This document shows positions 31,292 to 43,639 of a stretch of DNA of 64,000 bases, piece by piece. The stretch spans positions 124,001-188,000 of the forward strand of contig JAAKBF010000374.1 of the NCBI GenBank assembly GCA_012656075.1, given 5' to 3'. A program made the translations under genes and the position numbers. The notes below the pieces were generated by a model. The model saw only the letters and a list, made by a program, of their open reading frames with translations. It searched no databases and had not been told where the DNA came from. Origin of the DNA: Phytophthora hibernalis. Taxonomy: Eukaryota; Oomycota; Peronosporomycetes; Peronosporales; Peronosporaceae. Within the stretch, counting starts at the first letter, position 1, and every line of letters starts with the position of its first letter.

Positions 31292-32792
31292 ATGGCGGCC
31301 GAGGACAACGCGCTCGCGGCACTCCGCGCGCACTTGATCGGCGGCAAGCCCGTGGCCGTGGAGGGCGAGGACCTGGTGTTCCTGGACGCGTCGGGTGCCG
31401 AGCTTCGTCGCCTGCCCAAGCACGCGGCCACGGCTTACCACTCGAAGAAGCTGGACAAGCGCTACGACCTGCTGGCCGTCTGGACGTGCTTCAAGCACGC
31501 GGGGCTGAGCTTCAGCGACTATGTGCTCAAGTGCAGAGAGGACAAGGCGGCCATGGTGTCCACCGTGGACAAGAAGGAGCTCGTGGCGTACTTAAACGGA
31601 GACATCGAGGGCTCGGCGCATATCCTGGACGCCGACGGGAAGCCCACGGCCACGTCCGCTGCGTCCGAGGGCGCGAAACGAGCTGACAAGGACAGGAAAT
31701 CGACGACTGAAGAAGACGCCAGAGCTGCCAAGAAGCGGAAACTCCAGCACAAACACGAGAGCCACAAGGAGACGGAGGGAGACGCGACTATGAAACGGAT
31801 AAACGCCAAGGAGTACGTCATCCGAGGCCGTACGACCGTGCTGGACGCGCACAAGACCAAGTTCGACAACGTGGTCAAGACGCTAGAGCTCGTGAACGCA
31901 GAGACGAAGGAGAAGATCGAGAAGGCCAGTAAGGCCTCGCTGCTGCCCACGACGACGGCCAGGAATGAGCAGCTGCCACTACATCGTCTGGTCAAGGAGA
32001 AGATTTTGGGTATGTTGAGCCTCAACCTCAACTTAAGGAGAGGGGATGGAGGTGGTGGCTGATTGGATGTTGGGTTTTGTAGGCACGCCGATTATTGTGG
32101 TGCCCGCGGGCTTCTCGGATCTGTTCACGATGCTCAACGCCAAGGACTTTCTGGAGGACGGCGTGTATGTGTCCAATATGCAGAAGAAGAAGGAGGGGCA
32201 TCGCAAGCAGCAGTCGATGGTGATCACTCACGAGGAAGACGGACACGTGTACACGTTCAAGGTGGTGGACACCGTCAGCCGTTTCAGGGAGAAGGACTGG
32301 TGCGTTGAAGAAGATGTTATGTTTTTAACCGCTGGGTTGTTAATGGATGCGTTACTTGGGTGGGTGAGTGCAGGCGCTCGGTTGTCGGCGTCATTGTGTC
32401 CGGACAGTCGTGGCAGTTTAAGGGCTGGAAGTGGAAATTCCCACTTGAGGTGTTCAAGAAAGGTATGTTTGCGGTTGGAGCTGCTTTGAAACTAGGATGA
32501 TGCATTTGCTGATCTGGGTGTCGTGTTTGTGCCTGCAGTGTGCGGAGTTCACATCTACAACCAGGGATCCCAGCTTCATCCCGACATTAAGCAGTGGGAT
32601 GTGAAGGTGCTTATGGTAAGCTAAAGCCACGGTCCCTGTTTTATTTGACGCGATCTGTATACCCAGCCTTGATTCTAACTGGGTTACTCGTCAATCTGAC
32701 AGATCCACCCGGACAAGCGGCATTTGGACAAGGTGGCAGCCAAAGAGTTCTGGCGCTATTTGTTCGCTTTCATCAAACATAGGCTGCAGTAA
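31292..32792 (+). CDS. CDC73: CDC73/parafibromin, Paf1 complex subunit
   Basis: CDC73 is a subunit of the Paf1 complex, which travels with RNA polymerase II and couples elongation to histone modification. The gene has five exons: 31292-32009, 32083-32299, 32374-32462, 32539-32615 and 32703-32792. All introns are GT-AG and 73-87 bases long. The spliced frame is intact at 396 residues. The N-terminal part (to about residue 130) is the conserved helical region with YDLLAVWTCFKHAGLSFSDY. A basic, lysine-rich linker and YVIRGRTTVLDAHKTKFDNV follow. The C-terminal Ras-like domain begins TPIIVVPAGFSDLFTMLNAK and includes the hallmark SWQFKGWKW and a terminal HPDKRHLDKVAAKEFWRYL. It is a little shorter than animal homologues. 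It is one of two clearly intact genes here. Confidence 0.9.
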
Positions 32793-33408
32793 GAGGTGCG
32801 CGTGGATCTAGCAAGCATCCCACAGTTGATGATACTGCAGCAATAGGTGGCCAGACCCCAGGACCCGAGTGTCTCGGTTTGCTGGCACAGGAGAGCGCGA
32901 GCAAAACGTAACAGACTAACAACGTAAGCGAAATGCCCATGTCGCTGGATCTACTGCACCATTCACTTTTTCACAAGATTGACGTTGTTTGAATGCCACA
33001 GGAGAAAGACAAGTGCTGTTGCAGTTGCCTGTCATATTCAAAGTTAGTCAACTGGGAGATTAATACGGATGGTGATAATCCCGGTGCGTCCATGACCATT
33101 GCTCTCTGCAGTCGTTTTTCATGTTGTTGAACCAGGTCTTCGAGGGCTGATTGGTGAAGCGATGGCCCGGAATAGCAAATATGAAGCTTCAGTCGCCGAC
33201 GCTACATATATAGTAACGACTGCGCCGGTCGTTTTCGTGCATGAAGGCTGAGCTCTAATTCGAGATGTGGTGCGACGTGCTGTTCAGCGCAATGGTGGCA
33301 TTTTGTCGTTTGTTGCTGCGGCCCCGAAGAATTCTTGTCGGTCAAACGCATTGCGGTTAACGCGTGACAAGCTAACGCGCACTGTGGTCGCTCTACTGTG
33401 AAAAGTGA
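32793..33408. other. Intergenic stretch
   Basis: No coding sequence is supported between CDC73 and the cyclase gene. Short frames on the minus strand (33202-33498) are probably chance. The promoter and 5' leader of the cyclase gene must lie here or just downstream. Confidence 0.5.
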
Positions 33409-36291
33409 TTGCTGAGGTGTTTCCGGTCCAACCAACCATCTCTCGGAAGCCGACCTTGCTGTGTGGAGCCCACAGACGCGGTTAGGACAAACACACACCT
33501 CGCAACGCTGGAGGCGGGTGAGTACTCAGCAAAAGTGGCGCTACGACATCGCAAAAAGAAACACGACGAGCAGCCATCGGTGCTGGCGACAACCGGTAGT
33601 GAGGAGCAAATAGAGGGGCAAAACAAGCGTGCGGGACCGCAGATGGCGGCATTGTCGTCGAGCAGCCAGCGGGGATACCCGTGAAACAGATTGGCAGCGG
33701 TGGTTCTTCTAATGGCGGAGCATCAGATAGTAATGGTGGCGGTGGGCCCAAACGTGTGCTGAACAAGGCGATGACATTATCACATTTCCCGTCCAACCGA
33801 AGTTTGAACAAAGTAGCACCGGAAGATGTGGTCCCACCGCCGCCTCTCACACGGAAGCAGAAGGTGCTTGCGTTTGTCGAGCACAAGTACGTGAGTTCGT
33901 TTATGACAGCATGTACGATGTTCGCACTCTTTGGTGACGATTTTCGTGTGAGCTTCTTCCCCAAAAGTGGCGATACACCAACGTACAACACGCTGTTTGC
34001 GCTTTTCATCTTCTTCGCCATCGAGCTTATCTTGAACGTGTACAGCCGACCCAACTACTTTAACCATGGTCGAGGTTTCTCTTTCTATTTGGACTTCATC
34101 TCCACGCTGTCAGTGATCCCTGATGTCGACTGGATATGGGTGCAAGTTGTTGGTTCATCGGACACCTCTAACGCCTCACAAGCAGCTGCACTTAAGGCAG
34201 GCCGTGCATCGCGTGCTGGCACGAAAGCTGGCCGAATAGTGCGGCTTGTCCGACTGTTTCGGATGTTGCGTATTTTGCGCGTCGTCAAGAAAAACAAGAA
34301 CAACGAGTCGAAGAAAGTGGCGATATCAGAACCGTCAAAGATCGGCAAGGTGTTGACTGAAAAACTACAAGAAAGCTGATCGTACTAGTTCTCCTGATCA
34401 TTATCGTTTCACCTATCATCGATGGCACAGTGGACTTGACGCAGGATGACTTCCAGACATCTCAATTCGAGCGGCTGCATCGCTACACGCAGGACTACAA
34501 CAAGACCGGCGCGGTCACTATGGATCGCTTGCAAAGTCTCGTTAACGAATATGTCCGTGATTCCAACGGCCTACTCGTGCATATGGAAATAGCCAACATC
34601 GATAACGCATTGCTGAAGACGTGGCTGAAGGCGATCAGGTTCCAGAAGCTGAATAGTGATGGGACCGATTGGTCATTCGGGTCAAACCAGTCGTTGGAGA
34701 AAAACCCTAAGACGGGATGGTCTGCTTCGCATCTCGTCGACGACCCGACTGAGAAGTATCGTACTACGGAACTAGCGACCGTGAATAACCTGGGGTGCTA
34801 CGTCGATGACGTGTGCATTGATTGCGACGCAGCTAGCGGCACGAGTTCTTGCCACTCAGTTGTAACCTATGATATCTCTTCGTACACGAGGAGCGCAGCG
34901 AACTTGAACGTTGCCAAGACGATTGTCGTGATGATTTGCTTCGCTGTATCAATTTTCGTGTTGACCAAGGACGCCGAATCGATGGTTATCGGCCCCATCG
35001 AGCGTATGATGCGTCTCGTGACACAGCTTGCTGAAAATCCATTGGGGTCGACAGAGGCAAAGCGTGAGGACTACGAGGAAGATGCACCAGGCGACACAGA
35101 TTACGAGACCAAAATGCTTGAAGACACACTCAGCAAGATTGGACGGCTATTGCAGGTGGGTTTTGGTGCTGCTGGTACAGAAATCATCGCAAAGAATATG
35201 GGAGGCGCCGGTGATTTGGACGTGATGATCCCGGGTAAGAAGATCACGTCCGTGTTCGGCTTCGGTATCATCGAGCATTTCACTGAAACGTGCAGTATCC
35301 TCGAGGAGGATGTGATCACGTACATTAACACTATCGCTGAGATCGTACATGGTGACGCTAAGATATTCCACGGTGCTGCAAACAAAAACATCGGATCGGC
35401 GTTTTTGCTGGCTTGGAAGATCTGCGACGGGACGCTGCCTGGAATGCGTGACCCGCGTGACCCTGCCGACAAGCCTCGTATGCTACCCGCTGAAAAGGTG
35501 AGAAAACGCGAGGGCATCTACGTCAAGAGCACAGGAGCGGGTACTGCTGTCCGTCGCGTCGGACCGACCGAGTTAGTAGACAGTGCACTCACAGCTGTGC
35601 TCAAGATGAGGGTCGACATCCACAATGCCAACCACCACGGCACACTGCACAAGTACTGCAACGACACAAAGCTGATCGCGGCGTTCGACAACTTCGAGGT
35701 ACATCTGGGCTTTGGTTTACATATTGGCTGGGCCATTGAAGGCGCCATCGGGTCCCGATTCAAAATTGATGCGTCCTATCTCTCACCAAACGTGAACATG
35801 GCGGCGCGTCTCGAAGCCGCAACAGGGCAGTTCGACGTGCCAATGCTCCTCTCCGAGTGGTTTGTGGACGAGTTATCAGCAGAAGCCCGTCGATTCTGCC
35901 GGAAAATCGACCGAGTAGCTGTCAAAGGGAGTGAGATCCCCATGGACTTGTGGACCTTTGACATCGGACGATATCCAGCCGAAGGCGTCAATCCCGAGGT
36001 TAGCGCCGAGGGGAGGCAAAAGCCCGTCGAGTTCGGCTCCGACGCCATTTTTCCTACACTGCAGGAAGGAATTCCGTCCGCTTTCTTCTCAATTTCCACG
36101 AAGGCATCGGCGCCTACTTTGCCGGCAAATGGGATGTCGCTCGAGCAAAACTCACTGTCGCCAACCAAATCTGGGAAGACGGCCCCACCAAAGTTGTGCT
36201 TCAGGTCATGGAGGCAGAAGGTCGGACAGACGAAGGTGAGTTCATGGCTCCGAGCTGGTGGAAAGGATTTCGCCAGCTCACGGAAAAGTAA
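33409..36291 (+). CDS. Voltage-sensor domain fused to class III nucleotide-cyclase homology domain
   Basis: The N-terminus is disordered (in-frame ATG at 33643). A four-helix voltage sensor follows: S1 about 33890-33960, S2 TLFALFIFFAIELIL, S3 FSFYLDFISTLSVIP, and an S4 with Arg at every third place (GRIVRLVRLFRMLRILRVV). A further helix (LIVLVLLIIIVSPII, 34378-34420), a Cys-bearing outer segment of about 150 residues, and a last helix (IVVMICFAVSIFVL) lead to the cyclase domain. No K-channel GYG filter is seen. In the cyclase domain the first metal site reads FGFGIIEHFT and the second GAANKNIGSAFLL, where active relatives carry Asp (CDI and IGDAF). The NMAARLE motif is kept. Catalysis is therefore doubtful. 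One-base frame losses occur at about 33672 (G run), 34362 and 36083. The likely true end is the TAA at 36289-36291. Confidence 0.75.
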
Positions 36292-36444
36292 TAGCACAGT
36301 CACAAGCTACACTAACCTACTAAAACATGTATTTCCGCTTCAACTTGAACTGTAGCCATCTCTGAAAAGGTTGCAGCATTTATTAAAGATTTCTTTTTGA
36401 CCAATCCCGAGTGTTTATTCTTATTTTGCCTCGTCAGTGACAAA

Positions 36445-38125
36445 ATGCGCGTGGATGTCACCTCGCGCTTCCGGGAGCTGGCGCCTGCGCGTCCCAGAGC
36501 TAACGATAGATGCCCCGGAGTCTTTTACGTCGAAGCCACGGACCTGGTGCGTCTGTACACCTGAAATTTCGCCTTCAAAGCGCTCTCTACGAGCTGGAAA
36601 TCGATATTTTGTACTATTTTTATTTTTATTCTAATAATTATATTATTATACTATTTTTTATAGCTGAGCAGCTTGGTGGAGCTGGAGAAGCTGCTGCGGA
36701 AGGTGAAACCCAAGTATTTGCTGCCCAAGCGCTATGTCCGGACCAAAGGGTCCCGCATGAGTGAGGAGGAGAAAGACGAGTTGGACGCGGTGAGGGTTTG
36801 CAGGGGACACTTTGCTTCGGACACATTTTACTTATTTTTTTGTTTGATGCTTTTTAGGACTTGGTGGAGCTCATCAAGAACTGCAGTAACAGAATCGATG
36901 CTCTCAAGACGGTGGTGGGGACTGAAGGTGCGTTTTATTGTGAAAACAAATCGTAGAGGACTAACGAGAGATGCTCCTGTTTTCATATTGATGAAGCTGC
37001 CGTGTCCAGTGTTGAAGAGTATCAGAGGGAAGTGGTGGCCTACTTGCTGGAGGTGGGTGATGGTTGAGTGAAGGAGGGGTGATGGATGGCGAGCTGACGG
37101 GGTTTTGTTTGTGACTGTAGCGTTTGAAAAACATTGCGGATGGGGCGAAACAGATGCAAAAGAAAAGATACCAGCAGCCATTTTTGCTGTCGTCGCGGTG
37201 AGTTGATGGCAAATACTTGAGGACGCCACACGGGTGACTCACTGTGTTGACGTTGCCGAAGTTTGCTGCCAGAAGATGATCACCAGATATTGGACGCGTT
37301 GGAGCAAAAGATTATGCTCATGAGAAAGAAGGAAAAAACCAAGAAGAAGCAAACTGGTGTTATCTCACCGAAAAATGAGGAGCACCCGGTTATTTCGCTG
37401 CCGAAATCACCGAAGTCGCCGACTCCTAGTGGGCCTTCGTCACCGCTTGCTGCCTTGTCCCCAGTGAAGCAAGCGAAGCCAGAAATCCAACAGCGAGTCA
37501 CCTCGAAGGTGCGAAAAACTGCCCCAGCTGCTAAAGTATGTTTGACTTGCACAAGGCAGCCGAATCAGAGTCACGATCGTGCTAACATCTTATCTAATGA
37601 TGTTGCTTTTGCAGCAAGCGCCAGGTTTTACCGCGCAGAATCATGACCTCGAGTTTACGGAAGAAGAGGACCGCCGCTTCCGTGTTGAAAATGTGATGCT
37701 TCATCGTCATTTCCAAGAAAACCTAGAGGATGCGAAGTGAGTCGCAACGCTAAAATGTCCGATCGTGCGTATTGTTTACAGTAGATTAACCACGCCTTGC
37801 CGTTGCTTGCGACAGGAAAATGGAGTCAAAAATGGCTGAGATCTCAAATCTCATGGGCCAGTTCGCGGACAAAATCATGGAGCAACAGACAGATATTGAA
37901 CTCATCCAGCAACATGCTCAAGAGACAAAGTCCAATGTGACTCAGGTACGATTTACTTTTGGAAATGGTATCTAAGGACAACTAACACTTTATTGTCTCG
38001 ATGCTCAGAGCAACCGCATCTTGGAGCAGACCCAAAAGATTGGACAGGGCTATGGCTTCATGATATTCTGCTTTTATTTGGGGTTTTCCATTATCTTGCA
38101 CATGCTGCATTATTTTAACAACTGA
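36445..38125 (+). CDS. STX18: Syntaxin-18/Ufe1-type Qa-SNARE
   Basis: Syntaxin-18 is the ER-resident Qa-SNARE for retrograde Golgi-to-ER fusion. Nine exons splice into an intact 357-residue frame: 36445-36546, 36664-36789, 36858-36927, 36997-37052, 37121-37197, 37262-37535, 37615-37736, 37816-37945 and 38009-38125. All introns are GT-AG. The N-terminal part starts MRVDVTSRFRELA and has the KPKYLLPK and DLVELIKNCSNRIDALK helices expected of the syntaxin-18 N-domain. A Ser/Pro-rich linker is followed by the SNARE helix (ISNLMGQFADKIMEQQTDIE, then the hydrophobic layers to NVTQSNRIL). The protein ends in one membrane anchor, FMIFCFYLGFSIILHMLHYF, with four residues outside, as in a tail-anchored SNARE. 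Exon 1 begins with the only plausible ATG. The symbol is by family resemblance. Confidence 0.85.
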
Positions 38126-38224
38126 AATACATGTAGCGGGGGCAGTTTATGGTGATCGTACATCGATTCAACGGTGAGTTTGCATTTACAGTTCTGACTA
38201 ACCTAAGGATTTCTGTATTATACT

Positions 38225-41200
38225 CTAGATCGCGTCCACAGCTTCCTGACTCAGACCTTCGTAGCACGTGAGACCGTCCGCGTTTAGCAGATCGTCTCTC
38301 GCCCCCTTCTCCATCATGTACTCCATGAGATCGTGGAATCCATACTCGTGACAATAATGCAGTAGCGACTGACCATTCAGGTTTTGGGTATTGATGTCGG
38401 CCCCGCGGCGTAGACACAGCTTTGCGATGCGCTTATTGTTGTTTTGGCAGGCCACAGAAAGCAGCGTGTTGCCAGTAGCATCTTTTGCTTCGATGCCGAT
38501 TGACCAGTCCGGACTATTGAGCAGCAGTTCGACCTCGTCGTATTTGCCGTGGCGACAGAGGCTGAAGATGGAATCCAACTGCTCGGCTTCCTTGACATCC
38601 TGGGAGACAGCATCACGTTTCTCCACTTGAACTGTTGTGGGCTTCGAGGGAGCCTTTTCACCTGCTGCTGGAGCTGTAGCGACTGCAGCATTTTCTACGA
38701 GCTCCGGGCGAAGCATGAGATCCTCGATGAATTGCGTCCCGAAGACTGCATGGCCAGCTGTCCAAGGAGAGTACCCGACAGCCAGCCACTCCTCTAGTGC
38801 CCCGCGAGGACGAACTATGCCGACGCTCCTCGGCTGATTCATATTCTTGATGATCGGGAGATAATTGGCTTGCATTTGACAAGTCTTGGTGCTGGTTACG
38901 GCTGTGACAAAGTCCTTCGGAAGACAAGCAACTCGCTGATGCAACGCACCACCAAAGCCTTCCACCGCTGTTTGGCTCTCGCTGGACGCGTCGACAGGCT
39001 TGCGAACCCATGATGTGCCCTGTCCAGGGGTGGGTGAGTCACGTATCCCGGTGTCTTCTTGCCTACATGGGGTCCTCCATTGAGCTCCATATCGTCTGGT
39101 GTCGGCGAGAAATCGACGGATGGTGCTACAGAATATCCACTTCTCGATGATAGCAGCGATGTCCCGACGGAGCTCGACTCTGATCGAGAGGAGCCAGGGT
39201 CTTCATCCTCATTATCCTCTTCGTCCTGCTCATCGAAGTCATGATTGTTATAACTACGGTGGCTTTGTTGAGGTTTGCGGGAGAATTCTGACCTCGTGGA
39301 TGGCGCTCCTGGACCTATAGTTGATCGAGTCGGAGAGGTGGCTTGCTGAACGCGTAGACCAAGTCCCATACCAAGGCCGATACCAAGATGCAACATGTCA
39401 ACACCAGCTCCTTTAGTGGATCCGTTTGCTTGGCTAAGTGCTGGAAGAGCCGAGCCTAGGGCTTGTGTGATGCTATCGATCATCTGCTTCGTATTGGAAT
39501 CAAGTGGTGGCACGCTCCCATCAGATTCAACTGTCTCGTATGTTGAAACTCCTGCAAGCTGTACGCGAGACTTAGTCGAACTGGCCGAAGACGCTCTGCT
39601 GGCAACACTGCCGCGTTGCTGTTGCTGACGTTTCAAGGAAAGTTGTGGCACTTGGATGCGCGTGAGCTCTCCCTTGCTGGCGAAAACGGGGCCGGAACTT
39701 TTGCCAGACGTGAGATCAGCGACAATGTCGTGTTTCTTAGCGCTGGCAGTCACGAGCTTTACACGACGCTCCTTCTCTTCTGGAGCCTCCATCTTTTTCG
39801 CCATGTACTTCCGGAGATTTTCCTGCGAGTACCGTGCAGCTCCACCGTCTTTTGCAGCGTCGACGTCCCCACGAGCAGCCGAGTTACCAACCCCGACGCC
39901 AAGAGTGGCGACCTCGCCTTCTCCCGTTGTAATGACACCATCGATATCGCCATCTTTGCCCCGATATTTCTCCGTGGGCAAAATGGGACGTGTCCAAAAG
40001 GTATCTCCGTGTTGCGATCGTACCAGTACGCTACACCGTCTTCAGTGACAAACTCGTCATAGGGGCTGTCCTGCATGTATGCCCAGCTGCGGTACACGAT
40101 GCAGGAGCACAACCCAAGTGCGCCGTCCGGATCCGAATTTTTCATAAACTCACCAGGTTGTTGTCGACCAAGTGTCGTGAAAGCCTGAGGTTGATTTCGA
40201 CTCGAATGGCCGATCCAGAGCAGGTGAATGAACTCCACGGGTGTGTTTTCTCGCGTCGTGGGCACGCAGAACGGGTAGGTGCGGTCGACTCGGGTTGTTA
40301 CTGTCGCGTTCATCGATGCTATGTTCGGTGCCAAGATGGCACTCGACGGTGCTACTTGTACTCCGGGTACGCTGTCCGGTACAGCAAATGGGTCAACGAG
40401 CCAAAACGTGCGAAACCCGTTCGCGTCTTCCTCTCCAGTTTGCTCGGGGCGATTCAGCGGAAATCGGCGTGACTCTTGTAGCTGAAGTTCCTGCTTGGTT
40501 TCTTCGGTAGCTGTCGGAGAAATGACAAGTATCCGGGCCGCTATTACGATACAGGGTGGTCTTCGTACATTGAAAGCGTGTTGCAGAGCTCGAAACACGA
40601 ATTCAGGTGCGGTGGGCTCGACAATGAGGCACGCGAACATCACTGTCTCGTCATGTGAAGGGATGGCGCTACAGCTCGCCTGTCGAACACAACAAAATTG
40701 CCAAACTGCGCCGGGACGTACGTAGTGACGAGCATGTGAATAAGCAGCTCGGCCGACAATCCGCCCACATCTCGGTTTCCTGGCGTAGGCTTGCGTGAGA
40801 ACGTTGCGAAGAGCACGACGAGCGGTCGTGCGTGTTTCGTGCGTCTTGCATCGGTGGAGCCGTGCGGTGGACTGCACGCACCAATTTGCAGCGCCGCTTT
40901 TTGCAGAGCTGCGATGGCCATACGTGCTGATAACCTCTCAAGCCAACTCGCACTGTGGCCTGCGTCGATGTGTACGTTCGGCACAGGCAGTGGTAGCCTT
41001 TCGAGGAAACTAGGAGCTGGCATTGGTACGCAACGTGGTGGTGGCAGTTCGTAGACTCGTGGCCGGTAAAGCACGATAGGCTTCGTGTACTCCGTCACGA
41101 GAATCCAGTGACGCAATTGGGGTCGCGCGGGGTGAATCATGATAACATCGTGCAGAGGAGCGGGATGCTGACCCGTACGGTCCTTGGTAGTCACGGGGGC

Positions 41201-43451
41201 CTTGGGGTGGAACTCAGTCACGCTTTCGGAGTACTTTGAGACCCAGCGAGTGTTTTGAAGCGTGCTTTTCAGCTTGAAGAGTGACGGTGGGCGATTGGTG
41301 TCTTTGCCTCCGCCGAGTGCTGTAGGCAAACGATCTGTTCGAATCTGTTCGAGAAATGACCGGAACCAAGAGCGGGTATGTAGCTTCCGGCGCATGGTCT
41401 TGTTCCAAGCAGTTAAAAGTTGATCCAATGCGCGGTAGATCGGATGCCGACATTCAATGACGGTGACATACTGCTTCAGTTTTCGATCATAGCGCAGAGA
41501 CGCACGCTGCTTCATGAAAATCTCCTGGATCTCCTCGGCTCGATACTTTCGACGTAGCTGATCCAGTTCCCAGTTGGCACACATGAGGGCACTGTCAGTG
41601 GCACGCACCTTTCGAGTCGCTTCTCGTGGATCTTGATGCAAATCGCAGTGACGTCCATTGCTAGCGCTCCAGCAATTGAAACAAACCCGTACCGCTTCTT
41701 GTCGAGCAGTCTCTTTCGATCCGGGATCACAGTCATCATCTTCAGCCTCTTGCTGTTGTCTGGAAGTATCGTCGTGAAAGCCAGGATCGACCAGATCACG
41801 GATGTGAGGCGGACGCCCAGCTCGACTCGCTGCTTTCGCTTTACTTCTGATACCTGATAACTTGGTCGGGGACTCTGGTCCTTCTCCACCTTTTGAACGC
41901 ACGTCGCGGTGGTCTCGATCCCGAGCTAACACCGCTACAAACACGGGCTCTTCACGCTTACCCAGCACAATTTCACGTCGACGACTGGCTGGAGTTGTAG
42001 GACCTCCTGGTTGCGTGAGGCTCGACCAGGGACAGATTTCCGACGTAGAACGACGTTGGATGCTATGAGCGAGGAGATGGAGTCGAACTTGGACACGTGC
42101 AATGCGCTGCGAATCGTGTCTCTCAACTTGCTGTTCTTGGAGCCATCAGCACGGAAAAGGGTGTCGTTCGTTTGCCAGTCGCTATTGGCGTCGTCAGTAG
42201 CAAGAGGAGCCAAGTCGTCATCATCCTCACGGTCTTCAAAATCGGAGGGCAGTGATCGTCGCCGACCAAAAAGTGGGTCATCCCTCTCACTGTCTGCGTA
42301 TCCACGTGGGGTGCCAATATCCTGAGTCTGCTCGCTGAAAATACTACGCTCCGAAGGGAGAACGGAGTCGCATTCCACGGATTCGGCGATGATTGGAAAC
42401 ATTCTGGCTGGAGTGCAGGCAAGCTGCGTGGTGACCTCACGGTCTTCTTCATTTCGCTCGAGCGACGTGCACCCGATTGCAGATGCTGTTCTTGTTGATC
42501 ACTAGACGTCGACCGAGCCGATGAACACGCTGGTGATAGAGGTGGCAGCGTATCCGTTCCACCAATTGTCGACGAGGAACGCTGGTTCATGGTACGTGTC
42601 ATGGCTTTCATGCTTCCGCTTGTATTTAAAGCAGGCAGTGATTGAACCGATGGAACCGCTGGTGTAAATGCCTGTCCTGCTGGGGGTTCCCATTGACTAA
42701 CCCCGTTGTTGCGTTATAGTACCATACTTCTCCGCGTTCGACGTCTCGGACTTCGTGCCATTGATCAGCCTCAGGTTCCGTCACAACGTTATCTGCTAGA
42801 GCGACAACAGCTTCTTGCCTTTCCTGCCACCTTCGCCGCCGACACAGAAATCCGCGTGAATGCGCTTGGATCAAAGTGGCGCTGGTCTCCAAGCGATTTT
42901 CAAGTGTCTGCTCCCGCCTTCGCTGCTTCATCCTGATAGTCTGCTCGACATGGAGTTGATCATTGCTCTGAATCGCCAGCTGTCGGGTTTGCTCACGTTG
43001 GAACGCGTTCATCTGCCCTTCGACCCCGTGTTTCGACGGTCTCATATCCGGGTAAAAGGTGTCTTTGCCCTGTCGAATCCGCGCTTCCTCAGCATCAAAC
43101 GCTGACGGATCAACGGGCGTCGGCGATTTTAGTGGCGACTTCACTTTGTCAGCATCGACGGGTTTGCTTTCGTTTGGAGCCTCCTCTTCGTCGTCCCCAT
43201 CGTCCAGAACTTCAATGGTCAATCGAGTTTTGCCTCCTTTTGAGGTGGCTCCGGTGTTAAGCTTGGAGCTTTTCTTCGTGGACTTTGGTTGCGTCTTGAC
43301 AAGTCTCAGCAGTTCGGCCGTCTCCGCGTGCAGTTGCACGAGATTGTCATCTCCTTGAAAAACGGTCGGAGTTCCATCGGCGGTGATCTCCTCGACCTGC
43401 TTCCGCTTCCGTGATCGAGTCCGGTATTGCTCTTGGAAGAAGGAGCGCATG
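38225..43451 (-). CDS. Large IQ - WW - WW - ankyrin protein, several frame breaks
   Basis: One minus-strand gene of about 1,700 codons is spread over six overlapping frames. From the likely start MRSFFQEQYRTRSRKRK at 43451 there is a Lys/Asp-rich region, then a calmodulin-binding IQ motif (TLIQAHSRGFLCRRRRW, near 42845). A WW domain with WHEVRDVERGEVWYYN follows near 42750. A long charged central region comes next, then a second WW domain (DEFVTEDGVAYWYDRN near 40030), a Ser-rich linker with a Gly-Met-Leu patch, and 3-4 ankyrin repeats (TLLSVACQNNNKRIAKLCL, GADINTQNLNGQSLLHYCHE). It ends at 38225. Frame shifts near 42695 (G run), 42470, 42010, 40675, 40005 and 39045 are each one base, and domains continue across them. 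It is probably one real gene with sequence errors. The ankyrin segment resembles proteins of flagellated protists, but a role is only a guess. Confidence 0.65.
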
Positions 43452-43639
43452 CTATTACGGCATGCTCGAACGATTCCGACCTGTGCACAATTAGCACCGA
43501 TAGGAAGGGGCGACGTGGTGGTAACGGCCCAGATGTAGACGAAAAGGCTGTGCAATGATCGACAAGATTGGTGCAAGAGACTTGTTGACAATGGAGAAAT
43601 GCAGATTGACTTTGCTATCGAGAAACGACTTCAGTACAT

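Noticed and set aside
31519..32031. A 170-codon open frame on the minus strand
   Set aside because: It lies fully antisense to exon 1 of CDC73, whose coding assignment is strong. The frame is open because of the GC-rich codons of the sense strand.
33840..34420. Cyclic-nucleotide-gated potassium channel
   Set aside because: The S1-S4 part fits, but no pore-loop filter (GYG/GFG) or cyclic-nucleotide-binding domain follows. The downstream part is a cyclase homology domain.
35776..36303. A 175-codon minus-strand frame over the cyclase 3' end
   Set aside because: It is antisense to a clear cyclase domain and has no features of its own.
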